Assembly: GCA_029261655.1 (NCBI GenBank)
Contig: JAJDAY010000022.1
Location: 62,001 to 126,000 of the forward strand
DNA from: Nitrospinaceae bacterium
Lineage (GTDB): Bacteria; Nitrospinota; Nitrospinia; Nitrospinales; VA-1
Length of the DNA stretch: 64,000 bases
Direction: 5' to 3'
Shown: one piece after another, positions 16,605 to 24,610 of the stretch
How the letters are laid out: each line of letters begins with the position of its first letter
Numbering within the stretch: the stretch's first letter is position 1
Program-made: the position numbers and the translations under genes
Notes under the pieces: model-generated
Told to the model about the DNA's origin: nothing
The model's database searches: none
What the model saw: the letters and a program-made list of their open reading frames with translations, nothing else

Positions 16605-17291
16605 TTAGATAACTATTTGAGATTGGCTTAGTTCTTCAGCTCTTTTAAGAGAGTCATAAACCCATTGATCTGCATTATCAATTACCGATGATGAGATTGT
16701 TTTCATTTCTATAACCGAGGCATCCGAATATTTTGCATCCAAAAGCCTCAAATATTCGACATATTTGTCAGGCCTCGATTTACCTAATAAAAGCTGATCT
16801 TTAAAAAATTCTTTTTTATTATTGAATATTTTTTTAGCGGCGTTGATTTGTTCTTGCAATGAACACGATAAGTCAAAGACGATGGCAAGCTGTAAGTGAT
16901 GCTTTGGTTTCCAGGTATACTCACCTTTTGATTGTTCCCAGAAATTATTAGGGAAAACACCTTGAATTTCGCTGGTTTTATATTGAAAAATTTTCCCAGG
17001 GCTATCAATGGCAGGATCAATTAATACCCCTCTGCAAACTCCATATCGAGTCTGAATATAAGTTTTCAATTCTAGCTTTTTAGTTAAAAGGGGGTTTTGG
17101 GGATCAATAAATTCACCATCCATCATTAAATCTGGTGGGCTATCTTTATATTCTGAGTAATCCTCCTGATAATCTGGGTTTCTTCTAAGAAATTCCCATG
17201 CCCATTGATTTTTGGAGGTGTTTTTTGGAATTGGGTAATTTTTTATGTTTTTCCAATCTTTAATTGGTTGGGGAAATTTTTTGCATCCCAT
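16605..17291 (-). CDS. DUF6499-like mobile-element protein
   Basis: This is a 228-residue soluble protein. The segment QWAWEFLRRNPDYQEDYSEY is shared with the DUF6499-type N-terminus of proteins found next to integrases in proteobacterial mobile elements; the rest is unfamiliar. The family's function is not established, though a role in transcription control has been suggested. It lies between the integrase and alpA, on the same strand. Its composition is AT-rich compared with the capsid gene. Confidence 0.65.
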   Translation of the reverse strand: MGCKKFPQPIKDWKNIKNYPIPKNTSKNQWAWEFLRRNPDYQEDYSEYKDSPPDLMMDGEFIDPQNPLLTKKLELKTYIQTRYGVCRGVLIDPAIDSPGKIFQYKTSEIQGVFPNNFWEQSKGEYTWKPKHHLQLAIVFDLSCSLQEQINAAKKIFNNKKEFFKDQLLLGKSRPDKYVEYLRLLDAKYSDASVIEMKTISSSVIDNADQWVYDSLKRAEELSQSQIVI

Positions 17292-17387
17292 ATTGCGTTC
17301 CTTCCTACACCCTCCAAAAGGTAACCGGGCAAGGTCGGTGAAGGTGACCGAATTTTCAGGTGTACATCCCTATGCCCGGCTATTTTT

Positions 17388-18599
17388 CTATCTTTTCAGT
17401 TCGATAATTTTTCCGGATGATTCTCCCGTGATAATCGACTCCAATTTCCGCCCCCAGGTATCCATGGCTTGACGTTTTTCAGAGTCGTAACTGTGGCGGT
17501 CATAGACACTGGTAACGCTTCGTTCTGCATGATTGAGTATTCTGCCAACGACCAACCGGGGAATACCCATGGAAGTCAAATGGGACGCTCCTGATCGCCG
17601 CAAATCATGAGGGACAAAACCATCCATTTTAAAAAATTCCAAATTATTTCTAACCGCGTGATCGATAGAAGTGTCACTGACATGATTGCTTCCCTTTGGC
17701 GAAGGGAAGAGGCAGTTATTATCCCCCGATAATTCTTTAATCTCCTGAAGGAGGTCCAAGGCGATATTATTTAACGGGACTCTGTGAGGAAGCTTATTTT
17801 TTGTTTTCTCTCCTGGGATGGTCCACCATCCATTTTTTAAGTCAAAATCATCCCACGCGGCCTCTACTACTTCGCCCTTTCTTTGGATCGTGGCCAATTG
17901 AAGTTTTAAAACCAGTCTTGTTCCTGGAGACATACGAGCATTTTTCAACCCTCCCCAAAACAGTTTTATTTCCCCTTCACTGAGAACACGATCCCTTCTA
18001 TTTTCTTTTGCAGGTGCAGGAATTTGAACGCATGGGCTGGCATCAAGAATGCTTCGCTCAACTGCAAAGTTAAACATTCGACGAATTACCGCCAGGGTCC
18101 GGTTAGCACCAACGGTAGCACCCCGTTCTACTAGTTGATCCAGAAGAACAATAATATCCCTTCGCTTTATATCCTTTGCTTTTCGTCTTCCATATGCAGG
18201 TACCAAATCCTTATAAAGCATTCGCTGATCCTCTTTCCAGGACCGTTCTTTTTTGCGAACCTTCGCCCACTTTTCAAGGTATTCCTCCACAAGGTCTTTG
18301 ACAGTGAACGCCGCTCGGTTTGCGGATTTTTTATGGAGTTTTTCTATGCCAGGATCTCCCCCTTTATTGATCACCCCCCTGGATCTGGCCAGGGTTTCAT
18401 GAGCAGTTGCCAAGGACATTTCAGGATAAGTGCCCAGGGTCATCCTTCGAGGAACACCATCATATCGGTAAATAAAAATCCAGCTTTTGCGCCCGGCGGG
18501 GGAAACTCTCAGGCCAAAGCCCTTTCCATTAGTTTCCCAAACCTCATATCGTTTCAATTCGGGTTTTAATTTTTTAATGGCGGTATCGGTAAACCTCAT
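17388..18599 (-). CDS. int: tyrosine recombinase, P4-type integrase
   Basis: This is a 403-residue integrase. Residues 1-90 form the DUF4102 arm-binding domain (KGFGLRVSPAGRKSWIFIYR, RRMTLGTYPEMSL). A core-binding SAM-like domain spans about 97-190 and the catalytic domain about 205-385. Catalytic residues seen are Arg240 (QRKGE), the Lys-rich strand near 265-269, His331 and Arg334 (HDLRR), His357 and Tyr366, nine residues after His357. It belongs to the class that uses tRNA 3' ends, in agreement with the 52-bp tRNA-Lys duplication. The start lies about 270 bases inside attR and the gene reads inward. It looks intact. Confidence 0.95.
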   Translation of the reverse strand: MRFTDTAIKKLKPELKRYEVWETNGKGFGLRVSPAGRKSWIFIYRYDGVPRRMTLGTYPEMSLATAHETLARSRGVINKGGDPGIEKLHKKSANRAAFTVKDLVEEYLEKWAKVRKKERSWKEDQRMLYKDLVPAYGRRKAKDIKRRDIIVLLDQLVERGATVGANRTLAVIRRMFNFAVERSILDASPCVQIPAPAKENRRDRVLSEGEIKLFWGGLKNARMSPGTRLVLKLQLATIQRKGEVVEAAWDDFDLKNGWWTIPGEKTKNKLPHRVPLNNIALDLLQEIKELSGDNNCLFPSPKGSNHVSDTSIDHAVRNNLEFFKMDGFVPHDLRRSGASHLTSMGIPRLVVGRILNHAERSVTSVYDRHSYDSEKRQAMDTWGRKLESIITGESSGKIIELKR

Positions 18600-18648
18600 A
18601 AAGCAGGTATCCCCCCTTAGAATTGATTCTTTCCGTTACCCAAAGCCT

Positions 18649-18739
18649 GGGTAGCACCATTGATCAAAAGACCTACAGATACGAGTCTGCAGGTAAGAAC
18701 ACCCTCTCAACGCCACTAATGGGTAGCATATGGGTAGCA
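18649..18739. promoter_or_regulatory. putative integrase arm-type sites, right end
   Basis: GGGTAGCA occurs at 18649-18656, 18721-18728 and 18732-18739, between the integrase start and attR. It matches the left-end pair. Beyond these sites, 18600-18865 contains only the presumed integrase promoter region. Confidence 0.55.
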
Positions 18740-18865
18740 TTTTAGACTAAATATTACGTAATATCAAGAAACGAATTGAAAATGAAAGGTGGGGTTTAAG
18801 GCTATTTAAAGGGGGAAAATCAATGGCTTGGTTGTTTCAGAGGAGTTCGGAAGGTTTTAAGATTG

Positions 18866-18917
18866 ACTGACTCTTAATCAGTAGGTCCACGGTTCGATCC
18901 CGTGACGGCCCACCAAT
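18866..18917 (+). repeat. attR core (tRNA-Lys 3'-end copy)
   Basis: This is an exact copy of 4598-4649. It lacks the 5' half of the tRNA and so is not a gene. The sequence immediately left is element DNA. The sequence right has its own tRNA-terminator-like hairpin (18926-18953). Confidence 0.92.
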
Positions 18918-19007
18918 CATATCAATGGGTTACGGGTTCATGCTCGTAGCCCAATTTTATTATGTAGGCACTATGTAGGCATGAGACTTCAAACAACATA
19001 GGGTTTG
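18918..19007 (+). repeat. flank shared with 40936-41024; possible left end of a second element
   Basis: The hairpin TGGGTTACG...CGTAGCCCA, two TGTAGGCA octamers (18963-18970, 18975-18982) and the sequence up to AACATAGGGTTTG are nearly identical to the sequence after the third tRNA copy near 40.94 kb. The octamers sit 46 and 58 bases from the core, the same geometry as the GGGTAGC sites of the first element. They could be arm sites of a different integrase. The rest of 19008-19400 has no convincing gene. Confidence 0.6.
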
Positions 19008-19054
19008 CGCTGGTTGGAATGGGGGTTTGGCAGCCGATTTACGTGCGGGGTATC

Positions 19055-19084
19055 AATGTCGGCTTTCGGACAAAAGCGGACATT
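19055..19084. repeat. dispersed palindromic repeat, copy 5
   Basis: AATGTCGGCTTTCGGAC is followed by AAAAGCGGACATT, an almost perfect palindrome downstream of the secreted-protein gene. Confidence 0.75.
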
Positions 19085-19400
19085 TACCTTGTGCTCTCAA
19101 CGGATTGTCATACTTCAATTGTAAATTTAACAAAGCCGCTTGGATATGAAGTAGTTTCAATATGTTTTAATTTTAAATCTTCTTTAACTTTACCAAATAG
19201 GGGCATCCCTCTCCGAGAAGAACAGGAATCTTGGTTATCGTAAGATCGGTTAAGAGACCGTCTGTTGGGAAAACCTGTGGGAAAGGCCTTGAACATTCCC
19301 GATTCCATCCATGAAGGAGCGACAGAGGAAAAAGAAGACAATCCCATGAACAGGTAGAAAGAAGTTGGGGGTATTTTTAACGTTATTATTATTCCAGCTG

Positions 19401-20435
19401 TTATCTTCGCTGTTGCAATCCTTCCAGTAATTTTTGTAAATCAATGCCCTGGCCGGGAGTCTGGCCGGGAACCGGGTATCCGGGTGGAGGGCTATTGGGA
19501 TCTCCAGGATCAGTCCCATCCATTCCGGGCGGTCTTTTTGGCATGCGGGACGGACGGTGCATTTTTCTCATCTGGCCCCCGCCGCCCATCATATCCACCG
19601 CGGGATAGTCCGGGTAGGGGTTGAAATCTTCCGGCTTAAACCCGGCTTTCTTCATTGAAGTCACGGTCGTGGTTTCAACGGGCCTACCGCCCTCATATCG
19701 GATCGTTTTAATAGGAAATCCCTCCACTTTATCAAAGCTTTCAAATGGTCCTCTTTCCCCCCGTAACCCCATTGACATGGAAGACATAATTTTTTTATAA
19801 AACTCGCTCAAATCACCCATTAATTTTTTGAGGGCTTTTCCGTCGGGAATATTGCTCACGTCCGTCGTACACATATCCAATTGTTTCTCTCCGCCCTCCG
19901 TATAGGCTTCATACACCGTACAGGGCAATCGCATAACCTTGTCCCGCTTATGGGTTTTTACAAATTTCATATTTCCGGGTTCTGGGTCTCCTCCCATATT
20001 TTCAGTAGGGCGAGGGCCTTTACCCATTTGCTTCAGCATGGCCCTTTGCTCGTCCGTCATATTTTTCATCATGTTTTCAAATTGACTTTTGTAGCCTCGC
20101 ATTTTTTGCCCAGCTTCCTGGGCTGATTTTTGATCCATTACCCGCTTTTGTTTATTTTGATGGTCGTACAATTCCAGAACCTGTTTTTGCTTATTGAAGA
20201 CCATCGTCGACCACTGTTCCAAATTGGTCCTGTCATTTTCAAATTTCAATAGCGAGTTGCCGGTGTCCGCGGAAAGTTGCCCCTTGCCCTTTTTCTCACC
20301 GTGGGGTGCCTCTAAATCCGTAATATCAAAATTAATAAGAGCTCCAGCGAAAGCACTGGAGGAGCACAATAAACCGGCAACAACGATACCAACAAGAACG
20401 GAGGAATCTTTAATTGAAGGCAATAGAACTTTCAT
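19401..20435 (-). CDS. secreted DUF4412-like protein
   Basis: This is a 344-residue exported protein. The signal peptide is about residues 1-30 (VLVGIVVAGLLCSSSAFA). The mature part begins with a beta-rich domain (LINFDITDL, LLKFENDR) and contains MMKNMTDEQRAMLKQMGKG, a motif seen in DUF4412 proteins. Two cysteines (LPCTVYEAY and LDMCTTD) could form a disulfide. The C-terminal 70 residues are Pro/Gly/Met-rich. The ATG at 20435 is preferred because AGGGG lies 7 bases upstream. Periplasmic or outer-membrane location is likely and the function unknown. Palindromic repeats lie on both sides. Confidence 0.75.
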   Translation of the reverse strand: MKVLLPSIKDSSVLVGIVVAGLLCSSSAFAGALINFDITDLEAPHGEKKGKGQLSADTGNSLLKFENDRTNLEQWSTMVFNKQKQVLELYDHQNKQKRVMDQKSAQEAGQKMRGYKSQFENMMKNMTDEQRAMLKQMGKGPRPTENMGGDPEPGNMKFVKTHKRDKVMRLPCTVYEAYTEGGEKQLDMCTTDVSNIPDGKALKKLMGDLSEFYKKIMSSMSMGLRGERGPFESFDKVEGFPIKTIRYEGGRPVETTTVTSMKKAGFKPEDFNPYPDYPAVDMMGGGGQMRKMHRPSRMPKRPPGMDGTDPGDPNSPPPGYPVPGQTPGQGIDLQKLLEGLQQRR

Positions 20436-20690
20436 ACAAACCCCTAGCAAACAGTTTCGAAAATTAAAATTGTCTTGAGTGAGCAGGGAACCAGCATAAC
20501 AATTTTTCAACAAAACTCACAACCCATATCCCTGAGCAATCACTTCCGATTCCCAGGAAACTAATAGAACAATGTGCGAGTCCAGATTTTTTCAACTTAT
20601 CGGATATTTTCCAGGATCTCCCGTATCCAGGGGACGATTCGGGCGTGCGCGTCTTCCACCACACAATGCTGGGCGCCATCCACCTCATGA

Positions 20691-20719
20691 ACGTCCGCTT
20701 TCGGCCAAAAGCGGACATT
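20691..20719. repeat. dispersed palindromic repeat, copy 6
   Basis: ACGTCCGCTTTCGG is followed by CCAAAAGCGGACATT. It lies between the secreted-protein gene and the cation transporter, only about 40 bases before the transporter start. Confidence 0.8.
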
Positions 20720-20757
20720 CTCGTCGTTTTGTATTAGAATATTTGAAATCTTCAAAA

Positions 20758-21399
20758 ATGGAACCTCAATCTGTGAGTGATAGTTGTTGCCAAGGTCAAA
20801 TTGATGTCGCTGCTTTGCACGCAAGACAACGCCGTATTCTGATTATTGTCCTCGTGATCAACACTGCAACCTTCCTGATGATGGTCTTTGCTGCGATCAT
20901 CAGTGGATCTTCGTCTCTGTTTTCTGGGGCGTTAGACAATTTCGGTGATGCAATGACATACGCACTGAGTTTGATGGTGGTCGGGGCAAGTGGCCATGCA
21001 AAAGCGCGTGTTGCCCTGTTTAAAGGTTTCCTGATCTTTTGTGCTGCACTTGCGGTGGCTTTTCAGATTGGCTGGCGAATACTGCATCCCGAAATACCAG
21101 TTTTTGAAACCATGGGTTTTGCCGCGTTCCTGAATTTGGCTGCCAATTTACTATGCCTTTGGTTGATAACACCGTATCGGGATGGTGATGTAAACATGTC
21201 CTCTGCCTGGGAATGCTCACGCAACGATGTGAGTGAAGGAATCGCGGTTATTGCTGCCGCATTTGCTGTCTGGATGTTTGGATCGGGCTGGCCAGATCTG
21301 GTGATTGCAATCTGTCTTTTGATCCTCTTTTTACGCTCAGCCGTTCGCGTACTTCGTGAAGCATGGCAGAACCTTAATCCGACCTCGCTGCAAAACTAA
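20758..21399 (+). CDS. cation diffusion facilitator-type transporter
   Basis: This is a 213-residue inner-membrane protein with about six hydrophobic segments, close in pattern to the short CDF/cation transporters found in metal-resistance loci. The N-terminus has SCCQ, a possible metal ligand. Segment 2 carries Asp-rich GALDNFGDAMTYALS and segment 5 CSRNDVSEG, corresponding to the metal-site Asp residues of the family. It exports divalent metal, with specificity unknown. The long cytoplasmic C-terminal domain of typical CDFs is missing, as usual for this short subgroup. Start at ATG 20758; the ORF extends upstream into the palindromic repeat, so earlier starts are unlikely. Confidence 0.87.
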   Translation: MEPQSVSDSCCQGQIDVAALHARQRRILIIVLVINTATFLMMVFAAIISGSSSLFSGALDNFGDAMTYALSLMVVGASGHAKARVALFKGFLIFCAALAVAFQIGWRILHPEIPVFETMGFAAFLNLAANLLCLWLITPYRDGDVNMSSAWECSRNDVSEGIAVIAAAFAVWMFGSGWPDLVIAICLLILFLRSAVRVLREAWQNLNPTSLQN

Positions 21400-21401
21400 A
21401 T

Positions 21402-21459
21402 AAATGTCCGCTTTGGGTCGTTATGGGGCATGTATGCTGTCGGCCAAAAGCGGACATTA
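21402..21459. repeat. dispersed palindromic repeat, copy 7 (double unit)
   Basis: AATGTCCGCTTTGGGTCG is followed by GTATGCTGTCGGCC and AAAAGCGGACATT. It begins three bases after the transporter stop codon. Confidence 0.8.
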
Positions 21460-21496
21460 AACATGCCTTACTATTCGTGCATTCAAGCCATTTTAT

Positions 21497-21988
21497 TCAT
21501 TCAGGAGGTTCTTTTCCGCCCCACCAATCACCCCATTTTATAGAGGAGACGTTTTGTTCAAAAATCGGTGCCGAATGATAGAACGCGTCATAGGCTCCTG
21601 AGTCCTTCGTCGCAATCGAATTGAACCATTCCCGATGGGGAAAATCTTCGAGGTCTAATATCCAGACCAAATTATCATCTGTTTTCCTTATGGTCAGGTA
21701 TCCCCTTTCTTTATCAAATGAATGTTTCCCGAAAAGGGTGACCATGGTTCCAGCAGGCCCAAATAAAGCCATCGTGTATCTTCCGGTGCGATGGTAACAA
21801 GGGTATCCGCGCATGTCCTCAACATCTTTACCTGAGTCAATGTACATGAGTTCATCACACGCGCTGTCTCCTAAGGAAATGTGGAAATCCAATCTCAGCT
21901 TGTCCAGCATTAACCTCTCATCGTTGGCGAAACCTGAAGGAACAAAAAAGATAAAGAAAATTAAAACTGCTACTATTATTTTATTCAT
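21497..21988 (-). CDS. hypothetical secreted protein
   Basis: This is a 163-residue protein with a clear signal peptide (MNKIIVAVLIFFIFFVPSGFA). The mature part has two cysteines (SACDELMYIDSG and GYPCYHRTG) and Trp/His-rich segments (FPHREWFNSIATKD, KWGDWWGGKEPPE). No family was recognised. It is probably periplasmic. It lies downstream of the copper ATPase gene on the same strand but 190 bases away, so operon membership is unclear. Confidence 0.7.
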   Translation of the reverse strand: MNKIIVAVLIFFIFFVPSGFANDERLMLDKLRLDFHISLGDSACDELMYIDSGKDVEDMRGYPCYHRTGRYTMALFGPAGTMVTLFGKHSFDKERGYLTIRKTDDNLVWILDLEDFPHREWFNSIATKDSGAYDAFYHSAPIFEQNVSSIKWGDWWGGKEPPE

Positions 21989-22178
21989 AAAGCCACAAAA
22001 GTTGTGTTTGAAAGTCTTAGTAATAACATAAATATAGTTGTGATATTCGAGAGTTGCTATTTCAGAATTTGTAAATATGAATCTTTATTCCTACATTTTT
22101 TTTGATTACCTTGAAGGTTCCTCCCCAAGACTTTTGCTAAATTCCTTCACCTTCATGTTTCGCGTGAGAATAGTCATA

Positions 22179-24509
22179 TTATAAACTGGCTTTTTTCAAT
22201 CTCAAAGCATTCAGGATTACCGATACAGAGCTGAAGGTCATCGCCGCACTGGCTATAATCGGGCTGAGCAACAACCCGAAAAACGGATAAAGTAACCCGG
22301 CAGCAATCGGTACGCCAGTTGCGTTGTAAACAAAGGCAAAGAACAGGTTTTGGCGAATGTTTTTCATTGTGGCACGGCTGAGTTTTCGTGCTCTTACGAT
22401 GCCTGTCAGATCGCCTTTCACAAGTGTTACTTCTGCGCTCTCCATAGCAATATCAGCACCGGTTCCCATCGCAATACCGACATCAGCTTGTGCAAGAGCC
22501 GGAGCATCGTTAACGCCGTCTCCGGCCATAGCGACTTTATAGCCCCCACTTTGCAGTCGTTTAACCACTTCGCTTTTGCGATCAGGTAGCACACCGGCTT
22601 CTATCTCATCAATTTCAAGCTGCCCGGCAACGGCTTTGGCGGTTTTTTCATTATCTCCTGTCAGCATCACAATACGCAGACCGCTTTTGCGAAGGTCATG
22701 CAGGGCTTGGGGCGTGGTTTCCTTGATCGGATCGGCAACACCGACAAGCCCCGCCAATTCTCCGTCAACCGCTATAAGCATCACAGTCTGTCCTTTACTG
22801 CGCAGGTCATCGGCCTGATTGACGATGTCTGTTTTTTTAATGTTCAGCGTTTCAAATAATTTATCATTACCAAGTCCTATCTTCCGGCCATCGACGATAC
22901 CTGCAACGCCCTTACCAGTATAAGATTCAAAATCCTTTGCACCTGACAACGAAATATTTAAAGCTTCCGCGCCTTCGACAATGGCCGTAGCCAGAGGGTG
23001 CTCGCTGCCTTTTTCAAGACTGGCTACCAGGAATAACAAATCTTCTTTGGTAAAGTTTTTATCAGTGATCACAGAAGTTAGTTTCGGGCGACCTTCTGTC
23101 AATGTTCCGGTTTTATCTATTACCAGCACATCAATCTTTTCCATCAGCTCAAGACTTTCGGCATTTTTGATCAGAACGCCAGCCTGTGCTCCCCGCCCGG
23201 TTCCAACCATGATCGACATAGGTGTCGCCAGCCCCAGGGCGCAGGGACAAGCTATAATCAGTACCGCCACGGCATTAATCACCGCGAAAGCCATACGGGG
23301 TTCCGGTCCCCACAAACCCCAGACGATAGCTGTCATCACAGCGACCAGAACCACCACAGGTACGAAATAACCGGCAACAATATCTGCCAATTTCTGAATC
23401 GGAGCACGGCTGCGCTGTGCCTCAGCAACCATATGCACGATTTTTGACAGTACGGTTTCGGCACCAACATGACCAGCCCGCATAACAAACCCGCCGGTCT
23501 GGTTCAGTGTCGCGCCGGTTATTTTGTCGCCTGCCGCCTTCACCACCGGCATGGATTCACCAGTGATCATGGACTCATCAATCGTGCTTGAGCCTTCGAG
23601 AATTTCACCGTCAGTCGGTATTGATTCACCGGGGCGCACCCGCAGTTTGTCACCTGTCTGGACCTGGTCCAGCGGAATGTCTTCCTCTGTGCCGTCATCA
23701 CGAATTACCCGCGCCGTCTTGGGGGAAAGGTCAAGCAAAGCGCGTATGGCCCCGCTTGTCTGCGCCCGAGCGCGGAGCTCCATGACCTGCCCGAGCAATA
23801 CAAGCGTAATAATCATGGCAGCTGCTTCAAAATAAATATCGACCATACCGTTTTCCATACGCATTTCAGCAGGAAAGAGTCCCGGCGCGACTGCGCCAAT
23901 GACACTGTATAGATAGGCAACGCCTGTTCCGAGGGCGATAAGCGTGAACATATTAAGTTTACGGGTCACAAGAGAAACCCAGCCGCGTTTAAAGAAAGGG
24001 ATAGCCGCCCATAACATCACCGGCGTAGCCAGAGAGAACTCAATCCACATCGCTGTTTCTGAACTGATAAACTGCTCCATCGGTCTACCGGGAAGATGGT
24101 CGAGCATAACCAGCAGAAGAACTGGAAGGGACAAAACGGCACTGACCCAGAAACGCAGTGTCATATCTTTTAGTTCGGTTGTGTCATCCTCGGTTTCTGC
24201 TGCGTTTTTAGTTTCCAGCGCCATACCGCATAGTGGGCAGCTTCCCGGCCCGACTTGTTCGATTTCCGGATGCATGGGGCAGGTATAAATTGTTCCCGCA
24301 GCAACAGGGGGTTCTTCTTTTTGTTCTAGATATTGTTTTGGAGAGTCTTTAAATTTATGCAGGCAGTGTTCACTGCAAAAGTGGTAGTCGTGATTTTCAA
24401 AAGTGAAATGATGCTCTGTTTTTTCAGGATCAACATCCATGCCGCAGACGGGGTCTTTAAATTCGATGGCTTGCAGAGGCCTCTCTTCATGTTTGTGATT
24501 ATGTTTCAT
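22179..24509 (-). CDS. copA: copper/silver-exporting P1B-type ATPase
   Basis: This is a 776-residue inner-membrane ATPase. A YHS domain (16-62: [16 protein letters not shown]) and a heavy-metal-binding module (74-100: [16 protein letters not shown]) replace the usual GMTCxxC domains. Eight membrane segments include the CPC metal site (421-423). TGES lies at 316-319, the phosphorylated Asp465 in DKTGT, the GSEHPLA motif in the N domain and [10 protein letters not shown] in the P domain. It pumps Cu+ or Ag+ from the cytoplasm. It follows the cusA-like gene by 100 bases and probably ends that operon. GGAG precedes the ATG. GC content is higher than in the cusA gene. Confidence 0.95.
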   Translation of the reverse strand: MKHNHKHEERPLQAIEFKDPVCGMDVDPEKTEHHFTFENHDYHFCSEHCLHKFKDSPKQYLEQKEEPPVAAGTIYTCPMHPEIEQVGPGSCPLCGMALETKNAAETEDDTTELKDMTLRFWVSAVLSLPVLLLVMLDHLPGRPMEQFISSETAMWIEFSLATPVMLWAAIPFFKRGWVSLVTRKLNMFTLIALGTGVAYLYSVIGAVAPGLFPAEMRMENGMVDIYFEAAAMIITLVLLGQVMELRARAQTSGAIRALLDLSPKTARVIRDDGTEEDIPLDQVQTGDKLRVRPGESIPTDGEILEGSSTIDESMITGESMPVVKAAGDKITGATLNQTGGFVMRAGHVGAETVLSKIVHMVAEAQRSRAPIQKLADIVAGYFVPVVVLVAVMTAIVWGLWGPEPRMAFAVINAVAVLIIACPCALGLATPMSIMVGTGRGAQAGVLIKNAESLELMEKIDVLVIDKTGTLTEGRPKLTSVITDKNFTKEDLLFLVASLEKGSEHPLATAIVEGAEALNISLSGAKDFESYTGKGVAGIVDGRKIGLGNDKLFETLNIKKTDIVNQADDLRSKGQTVMLIAVDGELAGLVGVADPIKETTPQALHDLRKSGLRIVMLTGDNEKTAKAVAGQLEIDEIEAGVLPDRKSEVVKRLQSGGYKVAMAGDGVNDAPALAQADVGIAMGTGADIAMESAEVTLVKGDLTGIVRARKLSRATMKNIRQNLFFAFVYNATGVPIAAGLLYPFFGLLLSPIIASAAMTFSSVSVILNALRLKKASL

Positions 24510-24610
24510 GGTTTTTTTCTCCTCTGACCTTACTCAAAGGTCAAGTCAGCTTCTTAAAAACTTATCTCATCGAAAAATAGAACGCTCTTCCAAAAAAACA
24601 ATAAAATGTT

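Larger units (their letters stand above)
4598..18917. mobile_element. tRNA-Lys-integrated satellite-like element with capsid and defence genes
   Basis: Exact 52-bp direct repeats (4598-4649 and 18866-18917) bound this 14.3-kb region. They start in the tRNA anticodon stem and run through CCA. A P4-type integrase is the last gene at the right end. From right to left on the minus strand follow a DUF6499-like gene, AlpA, an initiator with intragenic iterons, a major capsid protein, a small unknown, and a small terminase. A NACHT NTPase, a membrane protein and a DUF1801 protein come next. One plus-strand gene sits at the left end. No portal, large terminase, head protease or tail gene is seen. A phage-satellite lifestyle is inferred; a decayed prophage is the alternative. 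Confidence 0.85.

Noticed and set aside
18866-18914. Second tRNA-Lys gene
   Set aside because: Only the 3' part from the anticodon stem is present; the 5' acceptor strand and D arm are missing, so it is an att copy.
20464-20718. ORF beginning MSAFGRKRTF
   Set aside because: This start is the translated palindromic repeat. Similar spurious ORFs arise wherever the repeat occurs.
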